64,000 nt of DNA from Nocardioides sp. Soil805 (GTDB taxonomy: Bacteria > Actinomycetota > Actinomycetes > Propionibacteriales > Nocardioidaceae): NCBI RefSeq assembly GCF_001429625.1, contig NZ_LMSU01000001.1, forward strand, positions 1,602,310 to 1,666,309, read 5' to 3'. Under the pieces are notes generated by a model, which saw only the letters and a list, made by a program, of their open reading frames with translations, did not search any database and was not told where the DNA came from. Within the stretch, counting starts at the first letter, position 1. Each line of letters starts with the position of its first letter. The position numbers and the translations under genes were made by a program. Below, piece after piece: positions 1 to 8,255 of the stretch.

Positions 1-34
1 GGAGAGGCACGCCCCCCACCCCCAGGAGACCCAG

Positions 35-535
35 ATGTCCCACGACGCCATCGTCCAGCTCAAGCAGGACCACCAGGAGATCCGGAAGGCCTTCCGCAGG
101 TTCACCGAGGCCGGCGAGAACGCCACCACCCGCAAGGGCCAGCTCGTCGACACGATCATCGAGCTGCTCACCGTGCACACCTACATCGAGAACGAGGTCA
201 TGTACCCGCGCGTGCGCGAGCTGCTCCCCGAGCTCGAGGACGACGTCCTGGAGTCCTACGAGGAGCACCACGTCGCCGACGTGCTCGTGGTCGAGCTCGC
301 CGCGATGAAGCCCACCGACGAGCGCTTCGACGCCAAGACGACCGTGCTCATCGAGAACGTGACGCACCACATGGACGAGGAGGAGCAGGACTGGTTCCCG
401 AAGGTCCGCGAGGGCCTCGGCCGCAAGGCGCTGCAGGAGATCGGCGAGGAGCTGCTCGCCGCCCGCAAGAAGGCACCCACCCGCCCCTCCCAGCCCAGCG
501 CGCTCAAGAAGACGATCGACGCGGTCCTCGACTGA
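35..535 (+). CDS. Hemerythrin domain-containing protein
   Basis: A 166-residue, all-helical cytosolic protein of the hemerythrin-like family, whose members hold a di-iron (or haem) centre in a four-helix bundle for O2/NO binding or redox sensing. Candidate ligands in order are the His of QDHQE near residue 13, HTYIENE near 48 (the H...E pair), the EEHH motif near 77 and HHMDEEE near 111. The C-terminal ~25 residues are a basic, Pro-rich tail. AGGAG at 24-28 lies 6 bases before the ATG and fixes the start. It stands alone; what lies upstream is outside the window. The substrate or partner cannot be told from sequence. Confidence 0.88.
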   Translation: MSHDAIVQLKQDHQEIRKAFRRFTEAGENATTRKGQLVDTIIELLTVHTYIENEVMYPRVRELLPELEDDVLESYEEHHVADVLVVELAAMKPTDERFDAKTTVLIENVTHHMDEEEQDWFPKVREGLGRKALQEIGEELLAARKKAPTRPSQPSALKKTIDAVLD

Positions 536-545
536 GCACCCGGAC

Positions 546-563
546 GCCACCGGCGAGGGTGGC
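546..563 (+). terminator. Weak hairpin after the hemerythrin gene
   Basis: A 6-bp perfect stem (GCCACC / GGTGGC) with a 6-base loop lies 11 bases after the stop codon. There is no U-run, so its role as a terminator is only suggested by position. Confidence 0.3.
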
Positions 564-653
564 ACTGCTGGTACCCCCCAGCGCGGAAATGATTCGCGCC
601 ATCGGTGCGTTGGGCCCCGACGAGACACGTTGTCCCACATCTGAAGGAGCACC

Positions 654-1691
654 ATGCAGGTCACCGCATTCGCAGCCCCCGCCGAGGGCGAGGCCCTCGT
701 CCGCACCCAGATCCAGCGCCGCGAGGTGGGTCCCAACGACGTACTGATCGAGATCACGTACGCCGGCATCTGCCACTCCGACATCCACACCGTGCGCGGC
801 GACTGGGGCCCCCAGTCCTACCCGCTCGCCCCGGGCCACGAGATCGTCGGCACCGTGACCGAGGTCGGCTCCGCCGTGACGCGCCACAGCGTCGGCGACA
901 CCGTCGGCGTCGGCTGCATGGTCAACTCGTGCGGCCAGTGCGTCCACTGCAAGGCCGGCGACGAGCAGTACTGCGTCGAGGGCATGGTCGGCACGTACGG
1001 CGCCGAGGACCGTGACGGCACCGTCACCCAGGGTGGCTACTCCACCCACGTCGTCGTCGACGCCGACTACGTCCTGTCCGTCCCGGCGGGCCTCGACCCG
1101 GCCGCTGCCGCGCCGCTGCTGTGCGCGGGCATCACGACGTACTCCCCGCTCAAGCACTGGCAGGCCGGTCCCGGCAAGAGGGTCGCCGTCGTCGGCCTCG
1201 GCGGCCTCGGCCACATGGCGGTCAAGATCGCCCACGCGATGGGCGCCGAGGTCACCGTGCTGTCGCAGTCGCTGAAGAAGCAGGAGGACGGGATCCGCCT
1301 GGGCGCCGACCACTACTTCGCCACCAGCGACCCCGACACGTTCGAGTCCCTCGCGAGCTCGTTCGACCTGATCATCAACACCGTCAGCGCCAAGATCGAC
1401 GTGAGCGCCTACCTCGGCCTGCTCGACGTCAACGGCTCGCTGGTCAACGTGGGTGCGCCCGCCGAGCCCCTGAGCCTCAACGTCTTCTCGCTGCTCACCA
1501 ACCGTCGTTCCTACTCGGGCTCGATGATCGGTGGCATCGCGGAGACCCAGGAGATGCTGGACTTCTGCGCCGAGCACGGCTTCGGTGCCGAGATCGAGCT
1601 GATCGAGGCCGACCAGATCAACGAGGCGTACGAGCGCGTGCTCGCCTCCGACGTCCGCTACCGGTTCGTCATCGACGCCAAGACCTTCTGA
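654..1691 (+). CDS. Zinc-dependent NAD(P) alcohol dehydrogenase (cinnamyl alcohol dehydrogenase-like)
   Basis: A 345-residue medium-chain dehydrogenase that interconverts alcohols and aldehydes with NAD(P)H. The catalytic zinc site is seen as GICHSDIH (Cys and the following His near residues 38-43) and GHE near 61. The structural zinc lobe is intact: [15 protein letters not shown] holds its four Cys near 92-107. The Rossmann motif GLGGLGHMA is near 182. The CHSDIH motif and length fit the YahK/CAD branch, which is usually NADP-linked with broad aldehyde substrates. GGAG lies 6 bases before the ATG. It is monocistronic, closed by a very strong hairpin. The physiological substrate is unknown. 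Confidence 0.9.
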   Translation: MQVTAFAAPAEGEALVRTQIQRREVGPNDVLIEITYAGICHSDIHTVRGDWGPQSYPLAPGHEIVGTVTEVGSAVTRHSVGDTVGVGCMVNSCGQCVHCKAGDEQYCVEGMVGTYGAEDRDGTVTQGGYSTHVVVDADYVLSVPAGLDPAAAAPLLCAGITTYSPLKHWQAGPGKRVAVVGLGGLGHMAVKIAHAMGAEVTVLSQSLKKQEDGIRLGADHYFATSDPDTFESLASSFDLIINTVSAKIDVSAYLGLLDVNGSLVNVGAPAEPLSLNVFSLLTNRRSYSGSMIGGIAETQEMLDFCAEHGFGAEIELIEADQINEAYERVLASDVRYRFVIDAKTF

Positions 1692-1702
1692 GTCGACGCC
1701 CC

Positions 1703-1737
1703 GGAGCCCCCGCACCCCTCGTGGGTGCGGGGGCTCC
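1703..1737 (+). terminator. Strong intrinsic-type terminator hairpin
   Basis: A perfect 15-bp GC-rich stem (1703-1717 with 1723-1737) around a 5-base loop begins 11 bases after the alcohol dehydrogenase stop. No U-run follows, which is common in actinobacteria. Confidence 0.85.
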
Positions 1738-1838
1738 TGCACGTACGGCGCGGCACGCGGTCCGCGGAAGTCGCTCGCGGACACCGGACCCGGCACCTAG
1801 CCTGCGAGGGTCAGGCCGTCCGCCCCGAAGGAGACCTC

Positions 1839-2537
1839 GTGACCTCGCGACTCGACGCACTGACCGTCCGGGCCTCCGACCCGGCGGCACTGGCCCGCTT
1901 CTGGGCGGACCTGCTCGGCCGGGACGCGGTCGGCCCCGGGGGCACCGAGCTGCCCCCGGTGGAGGACGCCGGCGTCGCGCTGCGGTTCGTGGGCGGTGCC
2001 CCGCCGCGGAAGGGCCTCAACCAGGTGCACCTCCACCTCACGAGCGCGGCGGCCGGGGACCAGGACCGGACGGTGCAGCGTGCCCTCGACCTCGGCGCCC
2101 GGCACCTCGACGTCGGCCAGCTCCCGGACGAGGACCACGTGGTCCTGGCCGACCCGGAGGGCAACGAGTTCTGCGTCATCGAGGCCGGCAACTCCTGGCT
2201 GGCCGGCTGCGGCTTCCTCGGCGAGCTCGCCTGCGACGGCACCCCGGAGGTCGGGCGGTTCCACAGCGCCGCCCTCGGCTGGCCGCTGGTGTGGGACCAG
2301 GACGGGGAGACCGCCGTCCGCTCGCCCCTAGGAGGTCCGAAGATCGCCTGGGGCGGACCACCGCTCAACGAGCGGCACGGGCCGAACCGGATGTTCCTGG
2401 ACCTGTCGACCTCCGACGACCTCGCCGCCGAGGTCGACCGGCTCACGTCGCTGGGCGCCGCCCTCGTCCAGCACACGTCGGCGCACGTCGTCCTGGCCGA
2501 TCCGGACGGCAACGAGCTCCGGCTCACGCGCTCCTGA
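1839..2537 (+). CDS. Two-domain VOC (glyoxalase/bleomycin-resistance fold) protein
   Basis: A 232-residue protein made of two VOC half-domains (about 1-115 and 120-232). Each ends in a matching motif, VVLADPEGNEFCV and VVLADPDGNELRL, typical of the fold. VOC proteins use a metal or bind small ligands; members include glyoxalases, extradiol dioxygenases and drug-binding proteins, and nothing here picks one. The GTG start is chosen for the GAAGGAGA ribosome site 5 bases upstream; the longer in-frame ATG at 1725 would run through the preceding terminator. Its 3' end overlaps, in antisense, the reading frame of the convergent dedA-like gene by 210 bases. Confidence 0.82.
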   Translation: MTSRLDALTVRASDPAALARFWADLLGRDAVGPGGTELPPVEDAGVALRFVGGAPPRKGLNQVHLHLTSAAAGDQDRTVQRALDLGARHLDVGQLPDEDHVVLADPEGNEFCVIEAGNSWLAGCGFLGELACDGTPEVGRFHSAALGWPLVWDQDGETAVRSPLGGPKIAWGGPPLNERHGPNRMFLDLSTSDDLAAEVDRLTSLGAALVQHTSAHVVLADPDGNELRLTRS

Positions 2538-3206
2538 CCCAGAGGCGGCCCGCGAGCCGGGACCGAGCGACGGCGTACCCGCGTCGTCGGAGCCGTGCAC
2601 GCCGCGGGTGACCCGGTGCCGGACGAGGCCGACCGCCGCAGGCACCAGGGACAGGGCCACCATCGCGATCGCGACGATCTCGACATGGGCGGCGACCAGC
2701 GGGACCCCGCCGAGGTAGAACCCGACCGCCAGCAGTCCGGAGGTCCAGGCCAGGGCCCCCACCACGTTGTAGGCGGTGAACCGGCCGCGGGGCATCCGGG
2801 CGACGCCCGCGACGACCGGGGTGAAGGTGCGTACGACGGGCAGGAAGCGTGCGAGGACGACGGCCCGGGGTCCGTGCCGGGCGAAGAACGCCTCGGCCCG
2901 CTCGGCGTGGGACCGGGAGAACCAGCGCGACTCGCGACGGCTGAAGACCCGCGGACCGAGGCGGCGACCGATGAGGTAGCCGACCTGGTCGCCGGCGACA
3001 GCGGCGAGGAGCACGCCCAGTCCGACCAGCCAGAACGGCAGGTGCAGGACCCCTCCCGCGGCCAGGACGCCGAGGGTGAACAGCAGCGAGTCGCCGGGGA
3101 GGAAGAAGCCGACCAGGAGGCCGGTCTCGGCGAAGACGATGCCCATCGCCACCAGCAGGGCGAGCGGCCCCAGGACGAGCAGGAAGGGTGTCAGCACGGC
3201 GATCAT
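2328..3206 (-). CDS. DedA family membrane protein with an unusual C-terminal extension
   Basis: A DedA/SNARE-associated (VTT) family integral membrane protein; relatives act in membrane homeostasis and undecaprenyl-phosphate or phospholipid translocation. The first ~200 residues carry the family marks: GFFLPGDSLLF near 33-43, the re-entrant loop with RFLPVVRTFTPVVAG near 120, and four to five hydrophobic segments. The open frame then runs on about 70 residues past the VOC stop at 2537 before meeting a stop at 2328, for a total of 292 residues against a usual 200-220. That tail is polar, low in hydrophobics and antisense to the VOC gene, so it may be a stop-codon loss rather than a domain. The ribosome site is weak. 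Confidence 0.8.
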   Translation of the reverse strand: MIAVLTPFLLVLGPLALLVAMGIVFAETGLLVGFFLPGDSLLFTLGVLAAGGVLHLPFWLVGLGVLLAAVAGDQVGYLIGRRLGPRVFSRRESRWFSRSHAERAEAFFARHGPRAVVLARFLPVVRTFTPVVAGVARMPRGRFTAYNVVGALAWTSGLLAVGFYLGGVPLVAAHVEIVAIAMVALSLVPAAVGLVRHRVTRGVHGSDDAGTPSLGPGSRAASGSGAREPELVAVRIGQDDVRRRVLDEGGAQRREPVDLGGEVVGGRQVQEHPVRPVPLVERWSAPGDLRTS

Positions 3207-3360
3207 GTCTCGACCGTAGGAACGACGACCTGCCGTCCACCTGACCGCGGTCCCGGACGCTCGGGACACGGTCTGGCTCCTCCAGTCAGGTTGCTGGCAG
3301 GTTGGGCCACGAGACTGTGGACGGCAGCAGCAGGCCCCCGAGCGCACCACGAGGAGCACC

Positions 3361-3834
3361 ATGTTCGACCTCATCAACGGCATCCCCGTCCACCCGCTGG
3401 TCGTGCACGCGATCGTGGTGCTCCTCCCCCTGGCCACGGTGGGCACGATCGCCATCGCGCTGCGGCCCCGCTGGCGGCGACCGTACGGTCCCCTCGTCGT
3501 CGGGTCGGCCCTGGTGGCGACCGTGCTGTGCCCCGTCGCCACGTCGAGCGGCGAGGCGCTGGAGGAGCGCGTGGGCAGCCCCGGCGAGCACGCCGAGCTC
3601 GGCGACACTCTCGTCTGGTTCGCGTTGGCCCTGCTGGTCCTCTCCGCGCTGCTCGTCTACCTGCAGCGGCGCAACGACGCCCCAGGAGCGGCTCCGGCCG
3701 GTCGCGCGATCCAGGTGGTCGCCGCACTCGCCGTCGTCGCGGCCCTGGCCTCCACCGTGCAGGTCTACCGGGTCGGCGACTCGGGGGCGAAGGCCGTGTG
3801 GGGAGACTCCACGAGCGCGTCGAGCGGGGACTGA
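3361..3834 (+). CDS. DUF2231 family membrane protein
   Basis: A 157-residue protein with four predicted membrane helices and the HPLVVHAIVVLLPLA motif near residue 11, typical of DUF2231 (relatives carry HPLxVHFP). The function of the family is not established; it is often encoded near redox or copper-stress genes. GAGGAGCACC immediately precedes the ATG. The next gene, a response regulator, starts 5 bases after the stop, so the three genes 3361-5824 probably share an operon and this protein may be an output or partner of the two-component system. Confidence 0.8.
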   Translation: MFDLINGIPVHPLVVHAIVVLLPLATVGTIAIALRPRWRRPYGPLVVGSALVATVLCPVATSSGEALEERVGSPGEHAELGDTLVWFALALLVLSALLVYLQRRNDAPGAAPAGRAIQVVAALAVVAALASTVQVYRVGDSGAKAVWGDSTSASSGD

Positions 3835-3839
3835 GCGCG

Positions 3840-4499
3840 ATGCTCGTGGGCGTGTGCGAGGACGACGCGTCCATCCGACGCCTCGTCGGCCGGGCGCTGG
3901 AGCGCGCGGGCCACGAGGTCCTCGGCGCGCACGACGGGGGCGAGGCGCTGCGCCTGTTCGGCGCCGACAGCAACGTCGACGTGCTGGTCATGGACATCGG
4001 GCTGCCGGACTCCGACGGGCGCGACGTGACCCAGGCGCTGCGCTCGGCCGGCCAGTCGGCGCCCGTCGTGTTCCTCACCGCGCTCGACGGCGTGCACGAC
4101 CGACTGTCCGGCTTCAGCGCCGGTGGCGACGACTACGTCTCGAAGCCCTTCGAGGTCAGGGAGCTCATCGCCCGGGTGGAGGCGCTCGGTCGACGCGGCC
4201 GACCCTCGCTCCCGGTCGTGGCGGGCCTGGTCCTCGATCCCGCCCGCCATGCCGTCCGCACCGAGACCGCTGAGGTGCTGCTGACCCCCACCGAGTTCCG
4301 GATGCTCGCCGCCATCACGTCACGACCCGGCGAGGTCGTGAGGCGCCGTACCGTGGTGGCCGCCGCCTGGCCCGACGGCGCGCACGTCAGCGAGAACACC
4401 ATCGACTCCTTCATCCGCCGCGTCCGCACGAAGCTCGCGTCGATCGGCTCGCCCACCACCATCGAGACGGTGCGTGGCGTGGGGTTCCGGCTGACGTGA
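3840..4499 (+). CDS. OmpR/PhoB-family response regulator
   Basis: A 219-residue transcription regulator. The receiver domain (1-115) has the acidic pair EDD at 7-9, phospho-acceptor D52 in VMDIGLPDSDG, the switch Thr in VFLTA near 79 and Lys in YVSKPFE near 101. A winged-helix DNA-binding domain follows (about 130-219) with LLTPTEFRML and the ENTIDSFIRRVRTKL recognition region. The ATG at 3840 follows the DUF2231 stop by 5 bases. Its stop overlaps the GTG of the downstream sensor kinase, so it is translationally coupled to its cognate partner. The target genes cannot be read from the sequence. Confidence 0.92.
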   Translation: MLVGVCEDDASIRRLVGRALERAGHEVLGAHDGGEALRLFGADSNVDVLVMDIGLPDSDGRDVTQALRSAGQSAPVVFLTALDGVHDRLSGFSAGGDDYVSKPFEVRELIARVEALGRRGRPSLPVVAGLVLDPARHAVRTETAEVLLTPTEFRMLAAITSRPGEVVRRRTVVAAAWPDGAHVSENTIDSFIRRVRTKLASIGSPTTIETVRGVGFRLT

Positions 4500-5824
4500 G
4501 GCGCGTGCTCCCCGCCGCCCCCCGGTCCGTCCGGCGGCAGATGGTGGTCCTCACGACCTGCGTCACCGCGGTCGCGATGCTGCTGCTCACGCTCGTGCTG
4601 CAGGTCGTCCTCTCCGACCTGAGCCGGCGCAGCGTGGACCGCGTGCTGGCCGATCGCGCCGACGCGGTCACCGACTCCGTGGCCGCCGCGTCGACCGGTC
4701 GCCGGCTCGACCTCTCGACGACCGAGCTCGACACCGGGGTCGTCGTGTACGACGCGACCGGCCGCCCGCTCGGCGGGACCGCGACCTCCGGCCTGGGCGA
4801 GGCCTACCGGTCCCTCGGCGGGGCCGGGACGACCGAACGCCGGACCGTCGACGGGGCGCGGCTGTGGGCACAACCGTTCACGACTCCCGGAGGGACTGCG
4901 GGGGTGGTGGTGGTGTCCGAAAGGCTGACGCCCTACGCGGCGGCCGAGCGGTACGCCCTCATCGTCAGCCTGGTCACCGGCGTCCTGGCGACGGTGGCGG
5001 CCGCCGCCATCGCGGCGTGGGTGACCTCGCGTGCGCTGGAGCCGGTGGCGGTGCTCTCCCGGACCGCCGCGGAGTGGAGCGAGCACGACCTGGGCCGACG
5101 CTTCGGCCTCGGACCGCCCACCAACGAGATCACCGCCCTGGCCGCCACGCTCGACACCCTGCTGGACAAGGTGTCGGCGGCGATCCGTTCCGAGCAACGG
5201 CTGACCTCCGAGCTGGCCCACGAGCTGCGCACCCCCCTCACCTCCGTCCAGGGGAGCGCGGACCTCGCGCTCCTCGACGAGGACCTGCCACCCGACGTGC
5301 GCGAAACCTTGGAGGAGGTCGCCGCGGCCGCCCGCCGCATGGCCACGACCATCACGACGCTGCTGGAGGTGGCGCGGACCGAGTCGGGGACCAGGGACCC
5401 CGCGTCGAGCTCGCTCGCCGAGGTCGTCGAGGAGGTGCTGCGCGCCGTGCCCCACGAGCGCGTGGAGCTCGTCGTCTCGGTGCCCGACCAGCGCGTGGCG
5501 GCCCCGTCCGCGATCCTGGCCCGGGCCCTGACCCCGGTCGTGGAGAACGCCGTGCGGTTCGCCCGCACGCGCGTGGTCGTCTGCTGCCCCGCCTCCGACG
5601 CCGGCTCCGGCGACGTCCGGGTCGTCATCGAGGACGACGGACCGGGGGTCGCGGACCTCGCGGACGACGCCTTCCTCCCTGGGACCACCTCCTCCTCCGG
5701 CGGATCGGGCGCCGGTCTCGGACTGGCGATCGCGCGGCGGATGGCCCGCAGCGTCGGCGGCGACCTCGAGCTCGTCCGGCCGCAGGGCCCGACGCGCTTC
5801 GCGCTGCGCCTTCCCCGCGCCTGA
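4496..5824 (+). CDS. Sensor histidine kinase (HisKA/HATPase)
   Basis: A 442-residue membrane sensor kinase paired with the regulator just upstream (GTGA overlap). Order: TM1 about 16-40, an extracytoplasmic loop to ~152, TM2 about 153-176, HAMP linker, the HisKA dimer domain with H242 in SELAHELRTPLTS, then the HATPase domain. ATP-binding boxes are seen: N box LTPVVENAVRFA near 345, G1 EDDGPGVAD, and G2 GSGAGLGLAIARRMA near 407. The extracytoplasmic domain has no recognised ligand fold. It likely autophosphorylates and passes phosphate to D52 of the regulator. Confidence 0.92.
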   Translation: MRRVLPAAPRSVRRQMVVLTTCVTAVAMLLLTLVLQVVLSDLSRRSVDRVLADRADAVTDSVAAASTGRRLDLSTTELDTGVVVYDATGRPLGGTATSGLGEAYRSLGGAGTTERRTVDGARLWAQPFTTPGGTAGVVVVSERLTPYAAAERYALIVSLVTGVLATVAAAAIAAWVTSRALEPVAVLSRTAAEWSEHDLGRRFGLGPPTNEITALAATLDTLLDKVSAAIRSEQRLTSELAHELRTPLTSVQGSADLALLDEDLPPDVRETLEEVAAAARRMATTITTLLEVARTESGTRDPASSSLAEVVEEVLRAVPHERVELVVSVPDQRVAAPSAILARALTPVVENAVRFARTRVVVCCPASDAGSGDVRVVIEDDGPGVADLADDAFLPGTTSSSGGSGAGLGLAIARRMARSVGGDLELVRPQGPTRFALRLPRA

Positions 5825-5855
5825 GCGGTTCACGACCCGTGCGAGAGGATGGGGC

Positions 5856-6770
5856 ATGCCCGCGACCAGTCCCGCTCCCGTGGCCCGCGACCACCTCACC
5901 GTCCTCGACGGCGGCCTCTCCACGGCCCTGGAGGCGCTGGGCGCGGACCTCACCTCCGCCCTGTGGACCGCGCGGCTGCTCGGTGACGCGCCCCAGCTCG
6001 TCGTCGACGCCCACCGGGCCTTCTTCGACGCCGGCGCCCAGGTGGCCATCGCCGCCAGCTACCAGGCCAGCGTGCCCGGCCTGGTGGCCGCCGGCTTCGA
6101 CGAGGACGAGGCCGCCCGGCTGATCGCCTCCAGCGTCGCGCTCGCCCGGCAGGCCCGCGACGAGGCGACGGCGGGCTCCCCCGGCCGGGAGCTGCTCGTC
6201 GCCGCCTCGGTGGGGCCGTACGGCGCCGTGCTGGCCGACGGCTCGGAGTACCGCGGCCGCTACGGGATCTCGGACCGCGAGCTGCGCGACTTCCACGCAC
6301 CACGCCTCGAGCTGCTCGCGTCGACGGGCCCCGACCTGCTCGCCGTGGAGACCATCCCCGACGTCGACGAGGCGCGGGTGCTGGTCCCGCTGCTGGACGA
6401 GATCGGCATCCCGGCCTGGTTCACCTACTCCGTGCGCGAGGGCCGCACCAACGCCGGCCAGCCGCTCGACCAGGCGTACGACGCCCTCGCCGGCTCGCCC
6501 TCGCTGGTCGCTGTGGGGGTCAACTGCTCGCAGCCCGGCGACGTGCTCGACGCCGTCCGGGCCGGCGTCGCGGCCACGGGCCTGCCGGCCGTCGCCTACC
6601 CCAACAAGGGCGGGACGTGGGACAGCACGACCCGCACCTGGGAGGGGCCGGCCGGCTTCGACCTCGGGCTCGTGGACTCCTGGGTCGAGGCCGGCGCGCG
6701 CTACGTCGGCGGGTGCTGCGGCACCGGGCCCGACGACATCGCCGCGCTCGCGGCCTCGCTCACCGTCTGA
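5856..6770 (+). CDS. mmuM: Homocysteine S-methyltransferase
   Basis: A 304-residue cytosolic enzyme of the MmuM/BHMT family that moves a methyl group from S-methylmethionine (or S-adenosylmethionine) to homocysteine, giving methionine. Substrate-binding DGGLSTALEALG lies near 18-29. The three zinc-ligand cysteines are visible as GVNCS (one Cys, near 221) and GGCCGTG (two Cys, near 288). Length matches the family. It is a single gene after the two-component operon and ends 3 bases from the convergent dehydrogenase gene. BHMT-like use of betaine is less likely given the short length. Confidence 0.88.
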   Translation: MPATSPAPVARDHLTVLDGGLSTALEALGADLTSALWTARLLGDAPQLVVDAHRAFFDAGAQVAIAASYQASVPGLVAAGFDEDEAARLIASSVALARQARDEATAGSPGRELLVAASVGPYGAVLADGSEYRGRYGISDRELRDFHAPRLELLASTGPDLLAVETIPDVDEARVLVPLLDEIGIPAWFTYSVREGRTNAGQPLDQAYDALAGSPSLVAVGVNCSQPGDVLDAVRAGVAATGLPAVAYPNKGGTWDSTTRTWEGPAGFDLGLVDSWVEAGARYVGGCCGTGPDDIAALAASLTV

Positions 6771-6773
6771 GGC

Positions 6774-8255
6774 TCAGCGGCGGGAGGGTCGTACCCCGAC
6801 GTACCGCGTCTCGAGGTACTCCTCGATGCCCTCCGCCCCGCCCTCGCGCCCGAAGCCGGACGCCTTGACGCCGCCGAACGGTGCCGCGGGGTTGGACACG
6901 ATGCCCTGGTTGACACCGAGCATCCCGACGTCGATCCGCTCCATGAGCTGCCACGCCGTGTCGAGGTCGCGGGTGAAGGCGTAGGCAGCGAGGCCGTACT
7001 CCGTGTCGTTGGCCAGGTCGACCGCCTCGTCCAGGCTGGCGAAGGACGTGACCGGGGCGACCGGCCCGAAGATCTCCTCGTGGAGCAGGACGGCGTCCGG
7101 GGGCACGTCCCGCAGCACCGTGGGCGCGTAGAACCAGCCCCGACGGCCACGCTCCCCGCCGCCGACGAGCACCGTCGCCCCCGCGTCCACCGCGCCCCCG
7201 ACCAGCGACGCCACCTTGTCCCGCGACGCCTCGTCGATGAGGGGGCCCACCTGGACGCCGTCCTCGGTGCCGCGTCCGACCACCATCGCACCCATCCGCG
7301 CCGCCAGCCGGTCGGAGAACTCCGTGACCACGCTCTCGTGGACGATGAAGCGGTTGGCCGCCGTGCAGGCCTCCCCCATGTTGCGCATCTTGGCCAGCAT
7401 CGCCCCGTCGACCGCCGCGTCCAGGTCGGCGTCGGCCAGCACCAGGAAGGGGGCGTTGCCACCCAGCTCCATGGACACGCGCAGCAGCCGCTGCGCGGAC
7501 TGCTCGACCAGCTGGCGCCCGACGTCGGTCGAGCCGGTGAAGGTGAGCTTGCGGGTGCGCGGGTCGCGGACCAAGGGCTCCATCACCTGCCCGCTCGCGC
7601 TGGTGGTGATGACGTTCAGCACGCCGTCCGGGAGCCCAGCCTCGGACATCAGCCGCGCGAAGGCCAGCATCGACAGCGGCGTCTGGGCGGCGGGCTTCAC
7701 CACCATGGTGCAGCCCGCCGCGATGGCCGGCCCCACCTTGCGGGTCCCCATCGCGAGCGGGAAGTTCCACGGCGTGATCATCAGCGTCGGACCCACCGGA
7801 CGCTTGAGGGTGAGCAGTCGGGTGGCTCCGTCGGGTGACGTCGAGTAGCGCCCGGCGACGCGCACCGCCTCCTCGCTGAACCAGCGCAGGAACTCCGCGG
7901 CGTACGTCACCTCGGCCCGGCTCTCCGCGAGCGGCTTGCCCATCTCCAGCGTCATCAGGAGCGCGAGCTCGTCGATCCTGTCCCGCATCAGCTCGAAGCC
8001 CCGACGCAGGATCTCTCCCCGGTCCCGCGGCGGCATGTCGGCGAACGACTCCTGGTGGGACACCGCTGCGTCGAGGGCGCGCACACCGTCGACGGGCGAG
8101 GCGTCGGCGACCTCGGTCAGCACCTCGCCCGTGGCGGGGTCGTGCACCGGCAGCGTGCGGTCACCGTCGGCCGCGACCTCGCCACCCTCGATCCACAAGC
8201 CGGTGGGCACTGCGTCGAGCACGCGGCGCTCGTCCTCCGGCGTCGGCCGCGTCAT
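6774..8255 (-). CDS. gabD: NAD(P)-dependent succinate-semialdehyde-type aldehyde dehydrogenase
   Basis: A 493-residue aldehyde dehydrogenase that oxidises an aldehyde to an acid with NAD(P)+. The catalytic Cys is C297 in GEACTAANRF and the general base is E263 in MELGGNAPF. The Asn of TPWNFPLAMG near 164 and the GSTDVGRQL cofactor region near 241 are present. Overall pattern fits the GabD (succinate semialdehyde) branch, but other semialdehydes or glycolaldehyde-type substrates are possible. It is the last gene of the 13-gene minus-strand block and its ATG overlaps the stop of the E2-like gene (ATGA), so it is translated with that gene. In this setting it may oxidise the aldehyde released by the E1 enzyme; that is inference. 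Confidence 0.85.
   Translation of the reverse strand: MTRPTPEDERRVLDAVPTGLWIEGGEVAADGDRTLPVHDPATGEVLTEVADASPVDGVRALDAAVSHQESFADMPPRDRGEILRRGFELMRDRIDELALLMTLEMGKPLAESRAEVTYAAEFLRWFSEEAVRVAGRYSTSPDGATRLLTLKRPVGPTLMITPWNFPLAMGTRKVGPAIAAGCTMVVKPAAQTPLSMLAFARLMSEAGLPDGVLNVITTSASGQVMEPLVRDPRTRKLTFTGSTDVGRQLVEQSAQRLLRVSMELGGNAPFLVLADADLDAAVDGAMLAKMRNMGEACTAANRFIVHESVVTEFSDRLAARMGAMVVGRGTEDGVQVGPLIDEASRDKVASLVGGAVDAGATVLVGGGERGRRGWFYAPTVLRDVPPDAVLLHEEIFGPVAPVTSFASLDEAVDLANDTEYGLAAYAFTRDLDTAWQLMERIDVGMLGVNQGIVSNPAAPFGGVKASGFGREGGAEGIEEYLETRYVGVRPSRR

Noticed and set aside
1725..1838. N-terminal extension of the VOC protein from ATG 1725
   Set aside because: It would begin inside the terminator hairpin and adds residues unlike a VOC domain; the GTG at 1839 has a good ribosome site.
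7080..7848. Overlapping plus-strand frames inside the aldehyde dehydrogenase gene
   Set aside because: No motif or start signal; the minus frame is a full aldehyde dehydrogenase.
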